This document shows, piece by piece, positions 7,405-16,237 of a DNA stretch of 35,720 nucleotides; position 1 is the stretch's first letter; every line of letters begins with the position of its first letter. This stretch comes from Candidatus Aerophobota bacterium (GTDB lineage: Bacteria > Aerophobota > Aerophobia > Aerophobales > JAGGVN01), in the NCBI GenBank assembly GCA_021158005.1, contig JAGGVN010000025.1, forward strand, positions 1-35,720, in the 5' to 3' direction. The position numbers and the translations under genes are program-made. The notes under the pieces are model-generated. The model did not search any database. It saw only the letters and a program-made list of their open reading frames with translations, and was not told the DNA's origin.

Positions 7405-8042
7405 AGGAGAAACTAAATAATTATATGATAGATTTAAAGAAAAGCTTGTGGATAAAAGCTCATCTTTTTTATCTGGGAATTCTTTCTCTTCTTTCTATAA
7501 TTATCTGGCCTGAAAATGAATTTTTTAGCTTTGATAAACCTGAATCCTTCTCTATTTTAATGACCGGGCAGATAATTATTCTCTCCTATTTTGTGATGAG
7601 AATAGGAGAAAAGGGAGGAATTTACCAAATTAGGCAAAAGATAAATCCTTTAAGAAGATTAAAGAGCGAGGTGACGGGAACTTTTTTATTCTTTCTGGTT
7701 ATGTTTTTCTCTTCTTTTCCTTTGATGATTCCTTTTTATTTTACAGGAGGAATTTACGGAAAGGACTTACTAATCGGGTCCCTTTTTATCTTTATCTCTG
7801 TAATTACTTTTATTAACTTAAGTTTTTGTTGTTCTTTGCTTATTAAAAGTATAGATTTTCGTTCGGCAACCACCCATATCTTATTCTTTCTCTTCCTGGG
7901 AGGGCTTTTCCTGACCCGGTCAGGGAAAGAGAAATTTTTTCATCTGAATCCTCTTTTCTTTTTCTTTATTCTCAGTGTCTCTTTTATTTCTCTCTTCCTT
8001 GGGTTAAAATATGGGAATCTCCATGGATCCGAGGTGCGCTAA
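7401..8042 (+). CDS. Polytopic membrane protein of the MoxR/VWA operon
   Basis: This 213-residue, highly hydrophobic protein has about six predicted membrane helices (for example 'FYLGILSLLSIIIW', 'TGTFLFFLVMFFSSFPLMIPFYF', 'LLIGSLFIFISVITFINLSFCCSLLI'). The layout recalls ABC-2-type permeases or the membrane partners seen in MoxR/BatA gene clusters, but no ABC ATPase is nearby and I assign no function. The track start is TTG at 7401, overlapping the previous stop. An in-frame ATG at 7425 is the alternative, with GGAG 15 nt upstream. Neither start is ideal. Confidence 0.6.
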   Translation: MKEKLNNYMIDLKKSLWIKAHLFYLGILSLLSIIIWPENEFFSFDKPESFSILMTGQIIILSYFVMRIGEKGGIYQIRQKINPLRRLKSEVTGTFLFFLVMFFSSFPLMIPFYFTGGIYGKDLLIGSLFIFISVITFINLSFCCSLLIKSIDFRSATTHILFFLFLGGLFLTRSGKEKFFHLNPLFFFFILSVSFISLFLGLKYGNLHGSEVR

Positions 8043-8092
8043 TCGTTTGTATGTACCAATGTTAAAGACAGGGGCAAACTTTAATAAAAAAA

Positions 8093-9439
8093 ATGAATCT
8101 AAGAAAAAATTTAGAAAATGGATTAAAGAGATTTAGCCACAGAGATACTCTTATCCAGATGGTAAATAGAGTCATTCTCTACTTTGGAGGAGCTATATGT
8201 TTTTATTTAATTTTATGGGGAATAAATAGATTCTTTCCTCTCTTTTTTCTGGGAAAAGAATTTTTCACTTTAATTTCTCTGGTGAGCACGGGTTTAGCTA
8301 TAGGGATAACTTTTCTTCGAAGAAAGACACTTTTTGAAGTTGCTCGCTTCATTGATAAAAAATCGAAGTTAAAGGAGAGGATAAGCACTGCCTGGGAATT
8401 TTCCTCTAAGAAGAAAGATATTTTTGTTCCTTTTCTCTTAAGAGATGCTCTTTCTAAGCTTCAAGAAATTAAGACTTCCTCTGTTTTTCCTTACTATTTT
8501 CCTTCTCAAAGTAAGTACCTTTTTTATGCACTGATAGTTATTTTCCTTTTTCTCTCTTTAAGCCATTTTCCTTTTCTTTATATGAGAAAAAGGAGGGTAT
8601 ATCTTTACCAGCAAGTAAACACTTTAAAGAGCATAAGTAGGGAATTGTTAGAACAGGGGAAGAGAGAGAATCTTAAAAGTGTCACTCTTTTTGTTCCTCG
8701 ACTGGAAGAATTAAGTGAAAAAACAGAAAGAGGAGAGATTGGACCTGAGGAACTTTTAAAAGCTTATGAGTATCTTCGAGAAGAAATGAAAGCTAAAATA
8801 GAGGAGAAAAAGAGAGAACTCCTGCAGAAGTTGAACTCTCTTCTTCAAAGAGAAAAGCAGGAGTCTTCCTTTAAAGATAAACTTCAAGAAGCTATTGAAG
8901 CTATTAAGAAGGAAGAATATAAAAGAGCCGGAGAGCTTCTAAGGGAGTCTTCTCTTTCTCGAGAGAAGAAAGAATTAAAGGAATTAGAAAGTTTAAGTAA
9001 AGCGCAAGAAGAGCTCGAAAGAGATTCGCGATATTTGAGTAATCGAGTAAAAAAAGAAGTTAAAGACCAAAAAGAGAATTTTAGGGGAATAGCCGAGAAG
9101 GATAACCAGAAAGAGGAGTTTCTCTCTACCGAGATAAAGAGTTTCGGAGGAGTTTCTCCTTATTCTCCTTTATCCTCAAAAGAAAAAGGGAAGGAAGGGG
9201 TTCCTCCGGAAGCAAAACAAGAAGGAAGTTTAAGTAAAGTAGAGGGAGAAAAAGAAGATACTCTTTTAATGAGTTTAGTAGAGGAGCTTTTTCTTCCTGA
9301 TTCCCCCTTAGGATTAAAAGAGAGAGAAGCATTTTCATCATACCGAAGATTTATGATAAATAAAATATTTGAAGAAAAAATCCCGGCAGATTATAAAGAG
9401 AGAGTAAAAGAATACTTTACTTCCTTAGAGCCAAAATGA
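8093..9439 (+). CDS. Membrane-anchored coiled-coil protein of the MoxR/VWA operon
   Basis: This is a 448-residue protein with two N-terminal membrane helices (about residues 25-70) and a third at about 143-160 ('YLFYALIVIFLFLSLSHFPFLYM'). A long charged, Glu/Lys-rich, coiled-coil-forming region follows (about 175-340). The segment 'LFEVARFIDKKSKLKERISTAWEF' and the ending 'IPADYKERVKEYFTSLEPK' are typical of the DUF4175-like/unnamed proteins that accompany MoxR and VWA genes in many bacteria. It probably forms a scaffold in the envelope complex. No strong ribosome-binding site is visible, and the moxR gene starts 7 bp after its stop. Confidence 0.65.
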   Translation: MNLRKNLENGLKRFSHRDTLIQMVNRVILYFGGAICFYLILWGINRFFPLFFLGKEFFTLISLVSTGLAIGITFLRRKTLFEVARFIDKKSKLKERISTAWEFSSKKKDIFVPFLLRDALSKLQEIKTSSVFPYYFPSQSKYLFYALIVIFLFLSLSHFPFLYMRKRRVYLYQQVNTLKSISRELLEQGKRENLKSVTLFVPRLEELSEKTERGEIGPEELLKAYEYLREEMKAKIEEKKRELLQKLNSLLQREKQESSFKDKLQEAIEAIKKEEYKRAGELLRESSLSREKKELKELESLSKAQEELERDSRYLSNRVKKEVKDQKENFRGIAEKDNQKEEFLSTEIKSFGGVSPYSPLSSKEKGKEGVPPEAKQEGSLSKVEGEKEDTLLMSLVEELFLPDSPLGLKEREAFSSYRRFMINKIFEEKIPADYKERVKEYFTSLEPK

Positions 9440-9446
9440 GGAAAAT

Positions 9447-10442
9447 ATGGAAATTAATAATGAAAAGATAAAAAGGTTTCAAAGGGATATAGAAAGAATA
9501 AGAAAAGAATTGGCAAAGGTAATTGTGGGACAAAAACAGATTATTGAGGGAATAATTATAGCCATTCTCTCTAATGGACACGTCCTCTTAGAAGGAGTTC
9601 CCGGCTTAGGAAAGACTCTTTTAATAAAATCTCTTAGTCAGACGATGGATTTAAAATTTTCTCGAATTCAATTTACTCCTGATCTTATGCCTGCTGATAT
9701 TTTAGGAACTAATATTCTTATGCAAGGAGAAGATGGAAGGAGATTTTTCAAATTTCAGGAAGGTCCTATCTTTGCTCAAATTATTTTAGCCGATGAGATA
9801 AATCGGGCTACCCCAAAAACACAGTCAGCACTCCTGGAAGCTATGCAGGAACAGAAAGTAACCGTAGCGGGAGTGACCCGTCCCTTAGGAAGACCATTTT
9901 TCGTCTTAGCTACTCAGAATCCTTTGGAGATGGAGGGAGTTTATCCCTTGCCAGAAGCTCAAATTGACCGTTTCTTCTTCAAGTTAAAGATAGATTATCC
10001 TGATTATGAAGAACTTCAGCAAATTGTTGGTCAGACTACAGTTGGAGAATTGCCGCTCTTGGAGAAGATTATAGATGGAGAGGAGCTTTGTCAGATACAA
10101 TCTCTGGTCAGGAAGGTACTTATAGCTTCTCATGTATTAAAATATGCTACCCGTTTAACCATGGGAACTCATCCTGATTCTAAATTTGCTACCCCTCAGA
10201 TTCGTCGTTTTGTTCGTTACGGAGCCAGTCCCCGGGGAGCTCAGACTCTGGTTCTCGCTGGAAAAGCCCTCGCATTTATGGAAAATAGATTTAATGTAAG
10301 TTTTTCTGATATTAGAGAGGTAGCTTTGCCATCTTTGCGCCACCGAATTTTATTAAACTTTGAAGGAGAAGCAGAGGGAGTAGATATAGATAAGATGATT
10401 GAAGATTTAATTAAAGTAACACCAGAGAGAGAAGATGGGTAA
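9447..10442 (+). CDS. moxR: MoxR-family AAA+ ATPase
   Basis: This is a 331-residue cytosolic AAA+ ATPase of the MoxR family, chaperone-like motors that act on VWA-domain partners, often for metal insertion or complex maturation. Walker A is 'GVPGLGKT' (about residues 50-57). Walker B is 'ILADEIN' followed by 'RATPKTQSALLEAMQE' (about 112-135), and sensor 1 is 'FVLATQNPLEMEGVYPLPEAQIDRF'. The C-terminal lid is present and the length is normal. GAGGAAA precedes the ATG. Its stop overlaps the DUF58 start by 8 bases, the usual moxR-DUF58 pairing, and two VWA proteins follow as likely clients. Confidence 0.95.
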   Translation: MEINNEKIKRFQRDIERIRKELAKVIVGQKQIIEGIIIAILSNGHVLLEGVPGLGKTLLIKSLSQTMDLKFSRIQFTPDLMPADILGTNILMQGEDGRRFFKFQEGPIFAQIILADEINRATPKTQSALLEAMQEQKVTVAGVTRPLGRPFFVLATQNPLEMEGVYPLPEAQIDRFFFKLKIDYPDYEELQQIVGQTTVGELPLLEKIIDGEELCQIQSLVRKVLIASHVLKYATRLTMGTHPDSKFATPQIRRFVRYGASPRGAQTLVLAGKALAFMENRFNVSFSDIREVALPSLRHRILLNFEGEAEGVDIDKMIEDLIKVTPEREDG

Positions 10443-11316
10443 GTTAATTTTAGAGGAAAAGTTTTTGCGAGAATTAGATTCTCTTCGTCTTCTCAGTAAG
10501 AAGGTAGAAAGTGGACACTTTCAGGGGGAGAGGAGAGGAAGTAGAGCGGGGAGTGGACTGGAATTTATTGACTATCAGCCCTATCAAGTAGGTGATGATT
10601 ATCGTTATATTGATTGGCATCTCTTTTCCCGTTTTGAACAACTCTTCATTAAACTCTTCGTTGAAGAGAAGGACCTTCGGGTGCACCTTCTTATAGATAA
10701 AAGTTTTTCTATGAGTACGGGAGTTCCTTCTAAAATAGAATACGCTAAGAAACTTGCCGCTGCCTTAGGATATATTGCTCTGGTAAACTTTGACCGGGTA
10801 GGAATAACCAGTTTTACTTCTTGCCTTGAAGAATCTCTTCCTCCTCGAAGAGGTAAGCTCCAGATTTTAGAACTTTTTCGCTTTCTGGAGAAGATATCTT
10901 CGCGAGGAGAGACGAATTTTAACTTCTGCCTGAATAAATTTGCTTCCAGAGAAAGAAAGTCTGGAGTAGCTATTGTAATTAGTGACCTTCTTGATGAAAA
11001 AGGCTACCAGGAGGGACTTCTCTCTTTAAGGACACGGGGATGGGAAATCTCTTTAATTCATATCTTAGAAGAAAGAGAAGTAAATCCTCCGGAAGAGAAG
11101 GGAGTAGTGCTGGTAGATAAGGAAACACATAAAAGAATAGAGACCGAAGTTACTCCTTCTACTATTAAGCTTTATCAAAAAGCCTTAGAAGATTTCTTTA
11201 AAGAGATTGAAAATTTTTGTGAATATTATCAAATTAAGTATTTACGAACTTTAACTTCTCTCTCTTTATCTTCACTTATCTTCAGGAATCTTCGGAGGAA
11301 AAAAGTGTTAAAATGA
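10435..11316 (+). CDS. DUF58 domain protein
   Basis: This is a 293-residue DUF58 protein, which has a VWA-like fold and is nearly always encoded next to MoxR. The hallmark segment 'GSGLEFIDYQPYQVGDDYRYIDWHLFSRF' lies at about residues 40-70. A MIDAS-type 'LLIDKSFSM' (D-x-S-x-S) is at about 84-92. No membrane helix is predicted, so it is probably cytosolic and works with MoxR. It overlaps moxR by 8 bases and the next gene by ATGA. Confidence 0.92.
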   Translation: MGKLILEEKFLRELDSLRLLSKKVESGHFQGERRGSRAGSGLEFIDYQPYQVGDDYRYIDWHLFSRFEQLFIKLFVEEKDLRVHLLIDKSFSMSTGVPSKIEYAKKLAAALGYIALVNFDRVGITSFTSCLEESLPPRRGKLQILELFRFLEKISSRGETNFNFCLNKFASRERKSGVAIVISDLLDEKGYQEGLLSLRTRGWEISLIHILEEREVNPPEEKGVVLVDKETHKRIETEVTPSTIKLYQKALEDFFKEIENFCEYYQIKYLRTLTSLSLSSLIFRNLRRKKVLK

Positions 11317-13115
11317 GTTTTCTTAATCCTCTCGCTCTCTGGCTTCTTTCCCTTACAGGAATTATTATTCTCTTTTATTTATTAAAGAGAAGAAAGAGGG
11401 AAGTTTTTGTTTCCAGTATCTTTCTCTGGAAAAAAATAGTGAAGAATCTCCCTTCACCTGAGTTTCACTGGAAATTACCCTTTTCCTGGATTCTTCTTCT
11501 CCAAATAATTATTTTAATTCTCATGATTCTTGCCTTATCCAATCCTTTTTTGTTTCGAAAGAGTAAAGAGAATTTTTTGGTAATAGTTCTGGATACTTCC
11601 GCCAGTATGAAATCTACCGATGTCTTCCCTAATCGTTTTTTTGTAGCTAAAAAAAGAATAAAAGAATTTTTGGAGACTCTTCCTCAAAATACAAAAATAG
11701 CCCTTATCTCTTCCATTCCTCCACAAGTTCTCTCAAGTTTTTCTGATTCTAAGTCCCACTTTTTGGAAAAATTAAGAGATTTAGAACCTCTGGACGTTCC
11801 CGGAAAAGAAAAAGAAGCTTTAAATTTAGCTTTGTCCCTTATTTCTAAAAAAAGAGGAGAGATTTTTTTCTTCACGGATACTTCATTTCCTTCTAAGATA
11901 CTCTCCTTAAAAGAAAATATAGAACTTGTTCCTGTTGTTAGTGAAAATCCCCGTAATATAGGAATTACTCATTTTGATATAAGGTCTACTGCGGGGAAAA
12001 TAGGAGAGTATGAAATCTTAGTAAAAATAGAAAATTTTTCTCTCGGTAAAGAGAAAATTATTTTAAGAATATTAGCTAATGAGAAACTTCTTCACCAAGA
12101 AGGCTTTGAACTTCCGGCCTCCGGCAAAAAAAATTTCACCTATGATTTTATCTGTAATCAGAAGATATATCTTAAAGTAGAAATTAAAACTACCCCTCCA
12201 GATGATTTCTCAATCGATAATTTTGTGGGAGCGGTGATTTATCCTGAACAAACTCTTTTTGTTCTTTTGGTTAGCCAAGGAAACCTTTTTTTGGAAACAG
12301 CTTTAAAGACTTATCCTCAAATAAAACTCTTTGTAAAAAATAAAATATCTCAGGAACAGCTTCCCGAATACGACCTTATATTTTTCGATAAAGTTACTCC
12401 TCCTTTTCCTCTTAAAGGAAATATAATTTGTATTGGTATTTTACCTCCCAACCTTCCCATAGAAAGTAAAGGTTGGGAAAGAGATCTTCCCGTAACTTAT
12501 GTAAAAAGTTCTCATCCACTCTTTCGTTTTGTCCATCTGGGAGAGATGAATGTAAGGCGTGCTCTTTCTGTCTCTTCTCTTCCGGGAGCGGAGATTCTCC
12601 TGAGGAGTTTTCAGATTCCTCTTATGCAAATCTGGCAAAGGGAAAATTTAACTCTTCTTCTTATCTCTTTTGACTTTTATGAGTCAGATTTTCCTCTTCA
12701 AGTAGGTTTTCCTGTCTTTATTTTTAACTTATTACAGTGGTTTCATCCTGAAGTTTTTGACCCTCAGTATTATAAGGTTCGCACAGGAGAAGATTTTTTC
12801 GTCTCCCGAGAAGGAAATAATCTTCTTGTAGGTCCCCACAATCACTCTACAAAATTAGAGGGGAAAAGTATTTTTTCCCGGGTCAATTTTGTTGGTCCTT
12901 ATAAGCTTAATGGAGATGTTTACTTTGTAGCTAATCTTCTTAATTCCCAGGAATCAAACATTTTTCCTCAAGCAAAAAATCACTCTCTTAAAATAGAAGA
13001 AGAATTTTCTCCCGCAGGAGAAGAAGATAAATGGTTTCTTTTTCCTCTTCTCATTTTGTTGTCCTTAGTGCTTCTTTTAGGAGAATGGTATCTTTACTAT
13101 CGAGGTATGCAATGA
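11313..13115 (+). CDS. BatA-like VWA-domain membrane protein
   Basis: This is a 600-residue protein with the BatA N-terminal region ('MSFLNPLALWLLSLTGIIILFYLLKRRK'), a second helix at about 56-78 and a VWA domain starting near residue 90 ('FLVIVLDTSASM', with D-x-S-x-S for metal binding). A C-terminal helix ends the chain ('WFLFPLLILLSLVLLLGEWYLYY'). Most of the chain would be extracytoplasmic. VWA proteins of this kind are thought to be remodelled by MoxR. It starts with ATGA overlapping the DUF58 stop, and its own stop overlaps the next start in the same way. The target process is unknown. Confidence 0.85.
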   Translation: MSFLNPLALWLLSLTGIIILFYLLKRRKREVFVSSIFLWKKIVKNLPSPEFHWKLPFSWILLLQIIILILMILALSNPFLFRKSKENFLVIVLDTSASMKSTDVFPNRFFVAKKRIKEFLETLPQNTKIALISSIPPQVLSSFSDSKSHFLEKLRDLEPLDVPGKEKEALNLALSLISKKRGEIFFFTDTSFPSKILSLKENIELVPVVSENPRNIGITHFDIRSTAGKIGEYEILVKIENFSLGKEKIILRILANEKLLHQEGFELPASGKKNFTYDFICNQKIYLKVEIKTTPPDDFSIDNFVGAVIYPEQTLFVLLVSQGNLFLETALKTYPQIKLFVKNKISQEQLPEYDLIFFDKVTPPFPLKGNIICIGILPPNLPIESKGWERDLPVTYVKSSHPLFRFVHLGEMNVRRALSVSSLPGAEILLRSFQIPLMQIWQRENLTLLLISFDFYESDFPLQVGFPVFIFNLLQWFHPEVFDPQYYKVRTGEDFFVSREGNNLLVGPHNHSTKLEGKSIFSRVNFVGPYKLNGDVYFVANLLNSQESNIFPQAKNHSLKIEEEFSPAGEEDKWFLFPLLILLSLVLLLGEWYLYYRGMQ

Positions 13116-15697
13116 TTTATTTTTCTTATCCTCTATTTTTATCTCTATTTTTTCTTATTCCCTTCGTTTTCTATATTTACAAAAAGGGAAATTCTTCACT
13201 TAGTCTTTTAAGAAGGAGAATTTCGCTTATCCTGCGTCTTCTTGTTCTCATCTTTTTGATACTGAGTTTAGCAGGAATGAGAATTTCTCTACCTACGCGG
13301 CAGAAGAGTATCTTCTTTCTTCTTGATGTCTCCGAAAGTATTACCGAGGAGAGAAAAGCATTAGCTTTTGATTATCTTAAAAAGATTCCCCAGATGGCAA
13401 AGAAAAAAGACCGAGCGGGACTTATTCTTTTTGGAAAAGAGGCTTTTATAGAATCTCTCCCCCAGGAAAATATTTCTTTCTTTCCTCTTCATACCTCCGT
13501 TGACCCTCACTATACCAATATAGCTAAAGCTCTAAGATTAGCTTCTGAAAATCTTCCTCAAGGGGGAGAAAAAGAGATAGTTCTTTTGAGCGATGGTAAT
13601 GAAAATAGGGGAGAAGCGAGAAATTTAGTAGATTATCTTAAGAAAAATAAAGTAAGAGTAAATGTCCTTCCTCTAAGTGGAGGAGAAAAGAAAGAAGCTC
13701 TACTTAAAGAAATGATTCTTCCTCCTCAGGTAAAAAGGGGAGAAAAATTTAAGATTAGTATTGTAGCTCAAAGCTCTTTTGAAACGGAGGGAATTCTTAA
13801 GCTTTACCTTAATGGAGAGTTTTTGGAAGAAAAGAAGGTGAAGTTAGAGCCAAAAGAGAAACTTTTTTCTTTCGTGGGGAAATTAGAAAAGAGCGGATTT
13901 TATACTTATAAAGCTCTTCTCCAGGTTTGGCCGGATAATATTTCCTCCAATAATCAGATTTACGGATACACTGTGGTTAAAGGAGAACCAAAGGTGTTAT
14001 TACTTACTAAAAATAAAGAAGCTATAAAGAACCTTGTTGAACTTTTCAGAAGAGATGGTTTTTCTCTGGAAATTCGCTCGCCCTTTAATGCTCCCTCTTC
14101 TCTTGAGGAATTAAGTAATTATAGTGCTCTCATTTTAAATGATATCTCTGCTCTCTGGCTCTCTCCTTTACAACTGAAGAATATCTCGGAATACGTGAAA
14201 GAGTTAGGAGGGGGGCTGATTGTTATTGGAGGGGAAAATAGTTTTGCTCTTGGAGAATATCGAAATACACCCTTAGAAGAAGTGCTCCCTGTTTATGCGG
14301 GGATTCATGAAAAGACAAATCTACCTTATCTTTCGCTTGTCTTAATTATTGACAAGTCAGGAAGTATGTCTGAGGGAGGGAATGGAGATTCTTTAACAAA
14401 AATCTCCTTAGCTAAAAAAGCTGCCTGGACTGTTATTGACCTTCTCCCTTCTTATGAAAGAGTAGGGATTTTGAGTTTTGATACTAATTGCTACTGGACT
14501 GTTCCTCTCCAGCTAATAGCTAATAGATTAGGGATAGGGAGACAAATAAATAGTCTTGAGGCTAATGGGGGGACCAGTCTTTATCCTGCTTTAAAAGAAG
14601 CTTTTAAGGAATTAAGGAAGGAAGAGAGTGCTATAAAACATATTATTGTTCTCTCCGATGGTCTTTCTACAGAAGGTAATTTTGAGGAGATTGTTAAGGA
14701 AATGAATAAGGAAAAGATAACGGTAAGCACCGTGGCTATTGGTGAAGATGCGGATATTAAGCTTATGAGGAATATTGCTCTTTGGGGAAAGGGAAAAGCT
14801 TATTATACTACTGATATTCAATCTCTTCCCCGAATCTTCACTGCCGAAACTTTAAGAGTTAGCCGTTCGCTGGTAGTAAACGAATCTTTTCTTCCTCTCC
14901 TTAATCTCGAAGGTCCACTTACCTCAGGAATAAACTGGGAGAATGTTCCCCCTCTTGAGGGGTATACAGTCACTACACCAAAACAAGTCTCCACTATTTA
15001 TTTACTTTCTCCCCGAAAAGACCCTCTTTTAGCGAGCTGGCGCTATGGACTGGGAAGGGTAGTAGTCTTTACTTCTGATTACGGAAAATGGTCAAAGAAC
15101 TGGAGAAAATGGCCCGATCATGATAAATTCTGGGTCCGGCTCTTAAACTGGGTTATTCCTGCTACTGAAAGTTTTCTCTTCCCTATAGTGAGTATAGAAG
15201 GGAAGAAGGGTCATATTACTGTTGATGCCCTCGATGATAAAGGAAAGTATCTTAATTTTCTTTCTTTAAGAGCCACAATACTTAAACCTGAAAGTAGAAT
15301 GGAATCTATTTCCCTGGAGCAGACTGCTCCCGGCAGATATGAAGGATGGTTTTCTGCTGATGAAATAGGTTCTTATATGGTTTCTCTCTTTGATCAAGAG
15401 AAAATGAAGCAAACAGAACTTACCGGTACGGTAGTCTCCTATTCTCCTGAATATAAGGATTTAACCCCGGATAAAAATCTTTTAACTTATTTAGCAGAAA
15501 AAACAGGGGGAAAGGTCTTAAGTTTTTCTAATAATCCCTTTACTCAGAGAAGATTTACCCTCTCTCCCCCTTACTCTCTAAGGTTTTTTTTCCTTGATTT
15601 AGCTATCTTTCTTTTTCTCTTGGATGTAGGTATAAGAGTACTTCCCTCCGGTATAGGAATCTTCTTACTTAAGAAGCTTACTTCAGTATTCAGGTAA
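13112..15697 (+). CDS. Large membrane protein with two VWA domains and a GATase-like domain
   Basis: This is an 861-residue protein, starting at 13112, where ATGA overlaps the upstream stop with GAGG nearby. The track start at 13031 would overlap the previous gene by 85 bases. Two N-terminal helices (about 3-22 and 37-58) precede a VWA domain with 'FFLLDVSES' (about residue 70). A GATase1-like segment 'LLLTKNKEAIKNLVELFRRDGF...ELGGGLIVIGGENSFALGEY' lies at about 295-385. A second VWA domain follows from about 408 ('LVLIIDKSGSM', with 'NGGTSLYPAL' as the next MIDAS loop). A beta-rich region and a C-terminal helix follow. Proteins of this build close MoxR/DUF58/BatA operons in many phyla. Function is unknown beyond metal-dependent protein contacts. 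Confidence 0.85.
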   Translation: MIYFSYPLFLSLFFLIPFVFYIYKKGNSSLSLLRRRISLILRLLVLIFLILSLAGMRISLPTRQKSIFFLLDVSESITEERKALAFDYLKKIPQMAKKKDRAGLILFGKEAFIESLPQENISFFPLHTSVDPHYTNIAKALRLASENLPQGGEKEIVLLSDGNENRGEARNLVDYLKKNKVRVNVLPLSGGEKKEALLKEMILPPQVKRGEKFKISIVAQSSFETEGILKLYLNGEFLEEKKVKLEPKEKLFSFVGKLEKSGFYTYKALLQVWPDNISSNNQIYGYTVVKGEPKVLLLTKNKEAIKNLVELFRRDGFSLEIRSPFNAPSSLEELSNYSALILNDISALWLSPLQLKNISEYVKELGGGLIVIGGENSFALGEYRNTPLEEVLPVYAGIHEKTNLPYLSLVLIIDKSGSMSEGGNGDSLTKISLAKKAAWTVIDLLPSYERVGILSFDTNCYWTVPLQLIANRLGIGRQINSLEANGGTSLYPALKEAFKELRKEESAIKHIIVLSDGLSTEGNFEEIVKEMNKEKITVSTVAIGEDADIKLMRNIALWGKGKAYYTTDIQSLPRIFTAETLRVSRSLVVNESFLPLLNLEGPLTSGINWENVPPLEGYTVTTPKQVSTIYLLSPRKDPLLASWRYGLGRVVVFTSDYGKWSKNWRKWPDHDKFWVRLLNWVIPATESFLFPIVSIEGKKGHITVDALDDKGKYLNFLSLRATILKPESRMESISLEQTAPGRYEGWFSADEIGSYMVSLFDQEKMKQTELTGTVVSYSPEYKDLTPDKNLLTYLAEKTGGKVLSFSNNPFTQRRFTLSPPYSLRFFFLDLAIFLFLLDVGIRVLPSGIGIFLLKKLTSVFR

Positions 15698-15703
15698 ATA
15701 GAC

Positions 15704-16201
15704 CTACTTATTCCCTTCACTGAAATCTTCTGGTTTTATATCCTCCAGTTTCTTTTTAAATTCTTCTATCTCTTTGTCTTCAATAGGTTTAGTCTCTACA
15801 ATTTCAGTCTCCGTTCCTATCCTGTTAAGAATAGATTCATCTATATAGATAGGGACCTTAAGTCGTAAGGCTAAAGCTATGGCATCACTGGGACGAGAGT
15901 CAACTTCTATTCCCTCGCTTTCTTTATTCATTAATATCCGGGCGTAGTAAGTATTATTTCGGAGATCGTTTATTACCACCCGCCTCACTTTTCCGTGAAG
16001 CTTCTCAATTATATTTTTGGTTAAGTCATGAGTTAAGGGGCGAGGAAGTTTCACATTCTCCAAAGCTATAGCAATAGACTGTGCTTCAAATAAACCTACC
16101 CATATAGGGAGAGTCTTATTCCCCTTTTTTTCTTTCAAGATAATTACCGGCATATTTGATTTTACATCAATGGCTACATTGGCTACCTTTACTTCTATCA
16201 C
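15704..16201 (-). CDS. DUF151 / bifunctional nuclease (BFN) family protein
   Basis: This is a 165-residue protein of the DUF151 family, some members of which show RNase/DNase activity in plants and Thermotoga-type bacteria. Conserved segments are 'PIWVGLFEAQSIAIALENVKLPRPLTHDL' and 'VDSRPSDAIALALRLKVPIYI'. The acidic tail ('IEEFKKKLEDIKPEDF') is also usual. GTG at 16210 in the track abuts GGGAGG directly. The in-frame GTG at 16201 is 8 nt from it and gives the typical start 'MIEVKVANVAID', so I prefer that. The gene converges on the VWA operon with a gap of only 6 bp, so both transcripts must end inside or very near each other. Confidence 0.9.
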   Translation of the reverse strand: MIEVKVANVAIDVKSNMPVIILKEKKGNKTLPIWVGLFEAQSIAIALENVKLPRPLTHDLTKNIIEKLHGKVRRVVINDLRNNTYYARILMNKESEGIEVDSRPSDAIALALRLKVPIYIDESILNRIGTETEIVETKPIEDKEIEEFKKKLEDIKPEDFSEGNK

Positions 16202-16237
16202 AGTTTTCACCTCCCTTTAATATTTTCACTAATCTCA

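Noticed and set aside
13031-13111. Upstream start of the double-VWA protein given by the ORF track
   Set aside because: It would overlap the BatA-like gene by 85 bases. The ATG at 13112 gives an ATGA overlap and a good N-terminal membrane helix.
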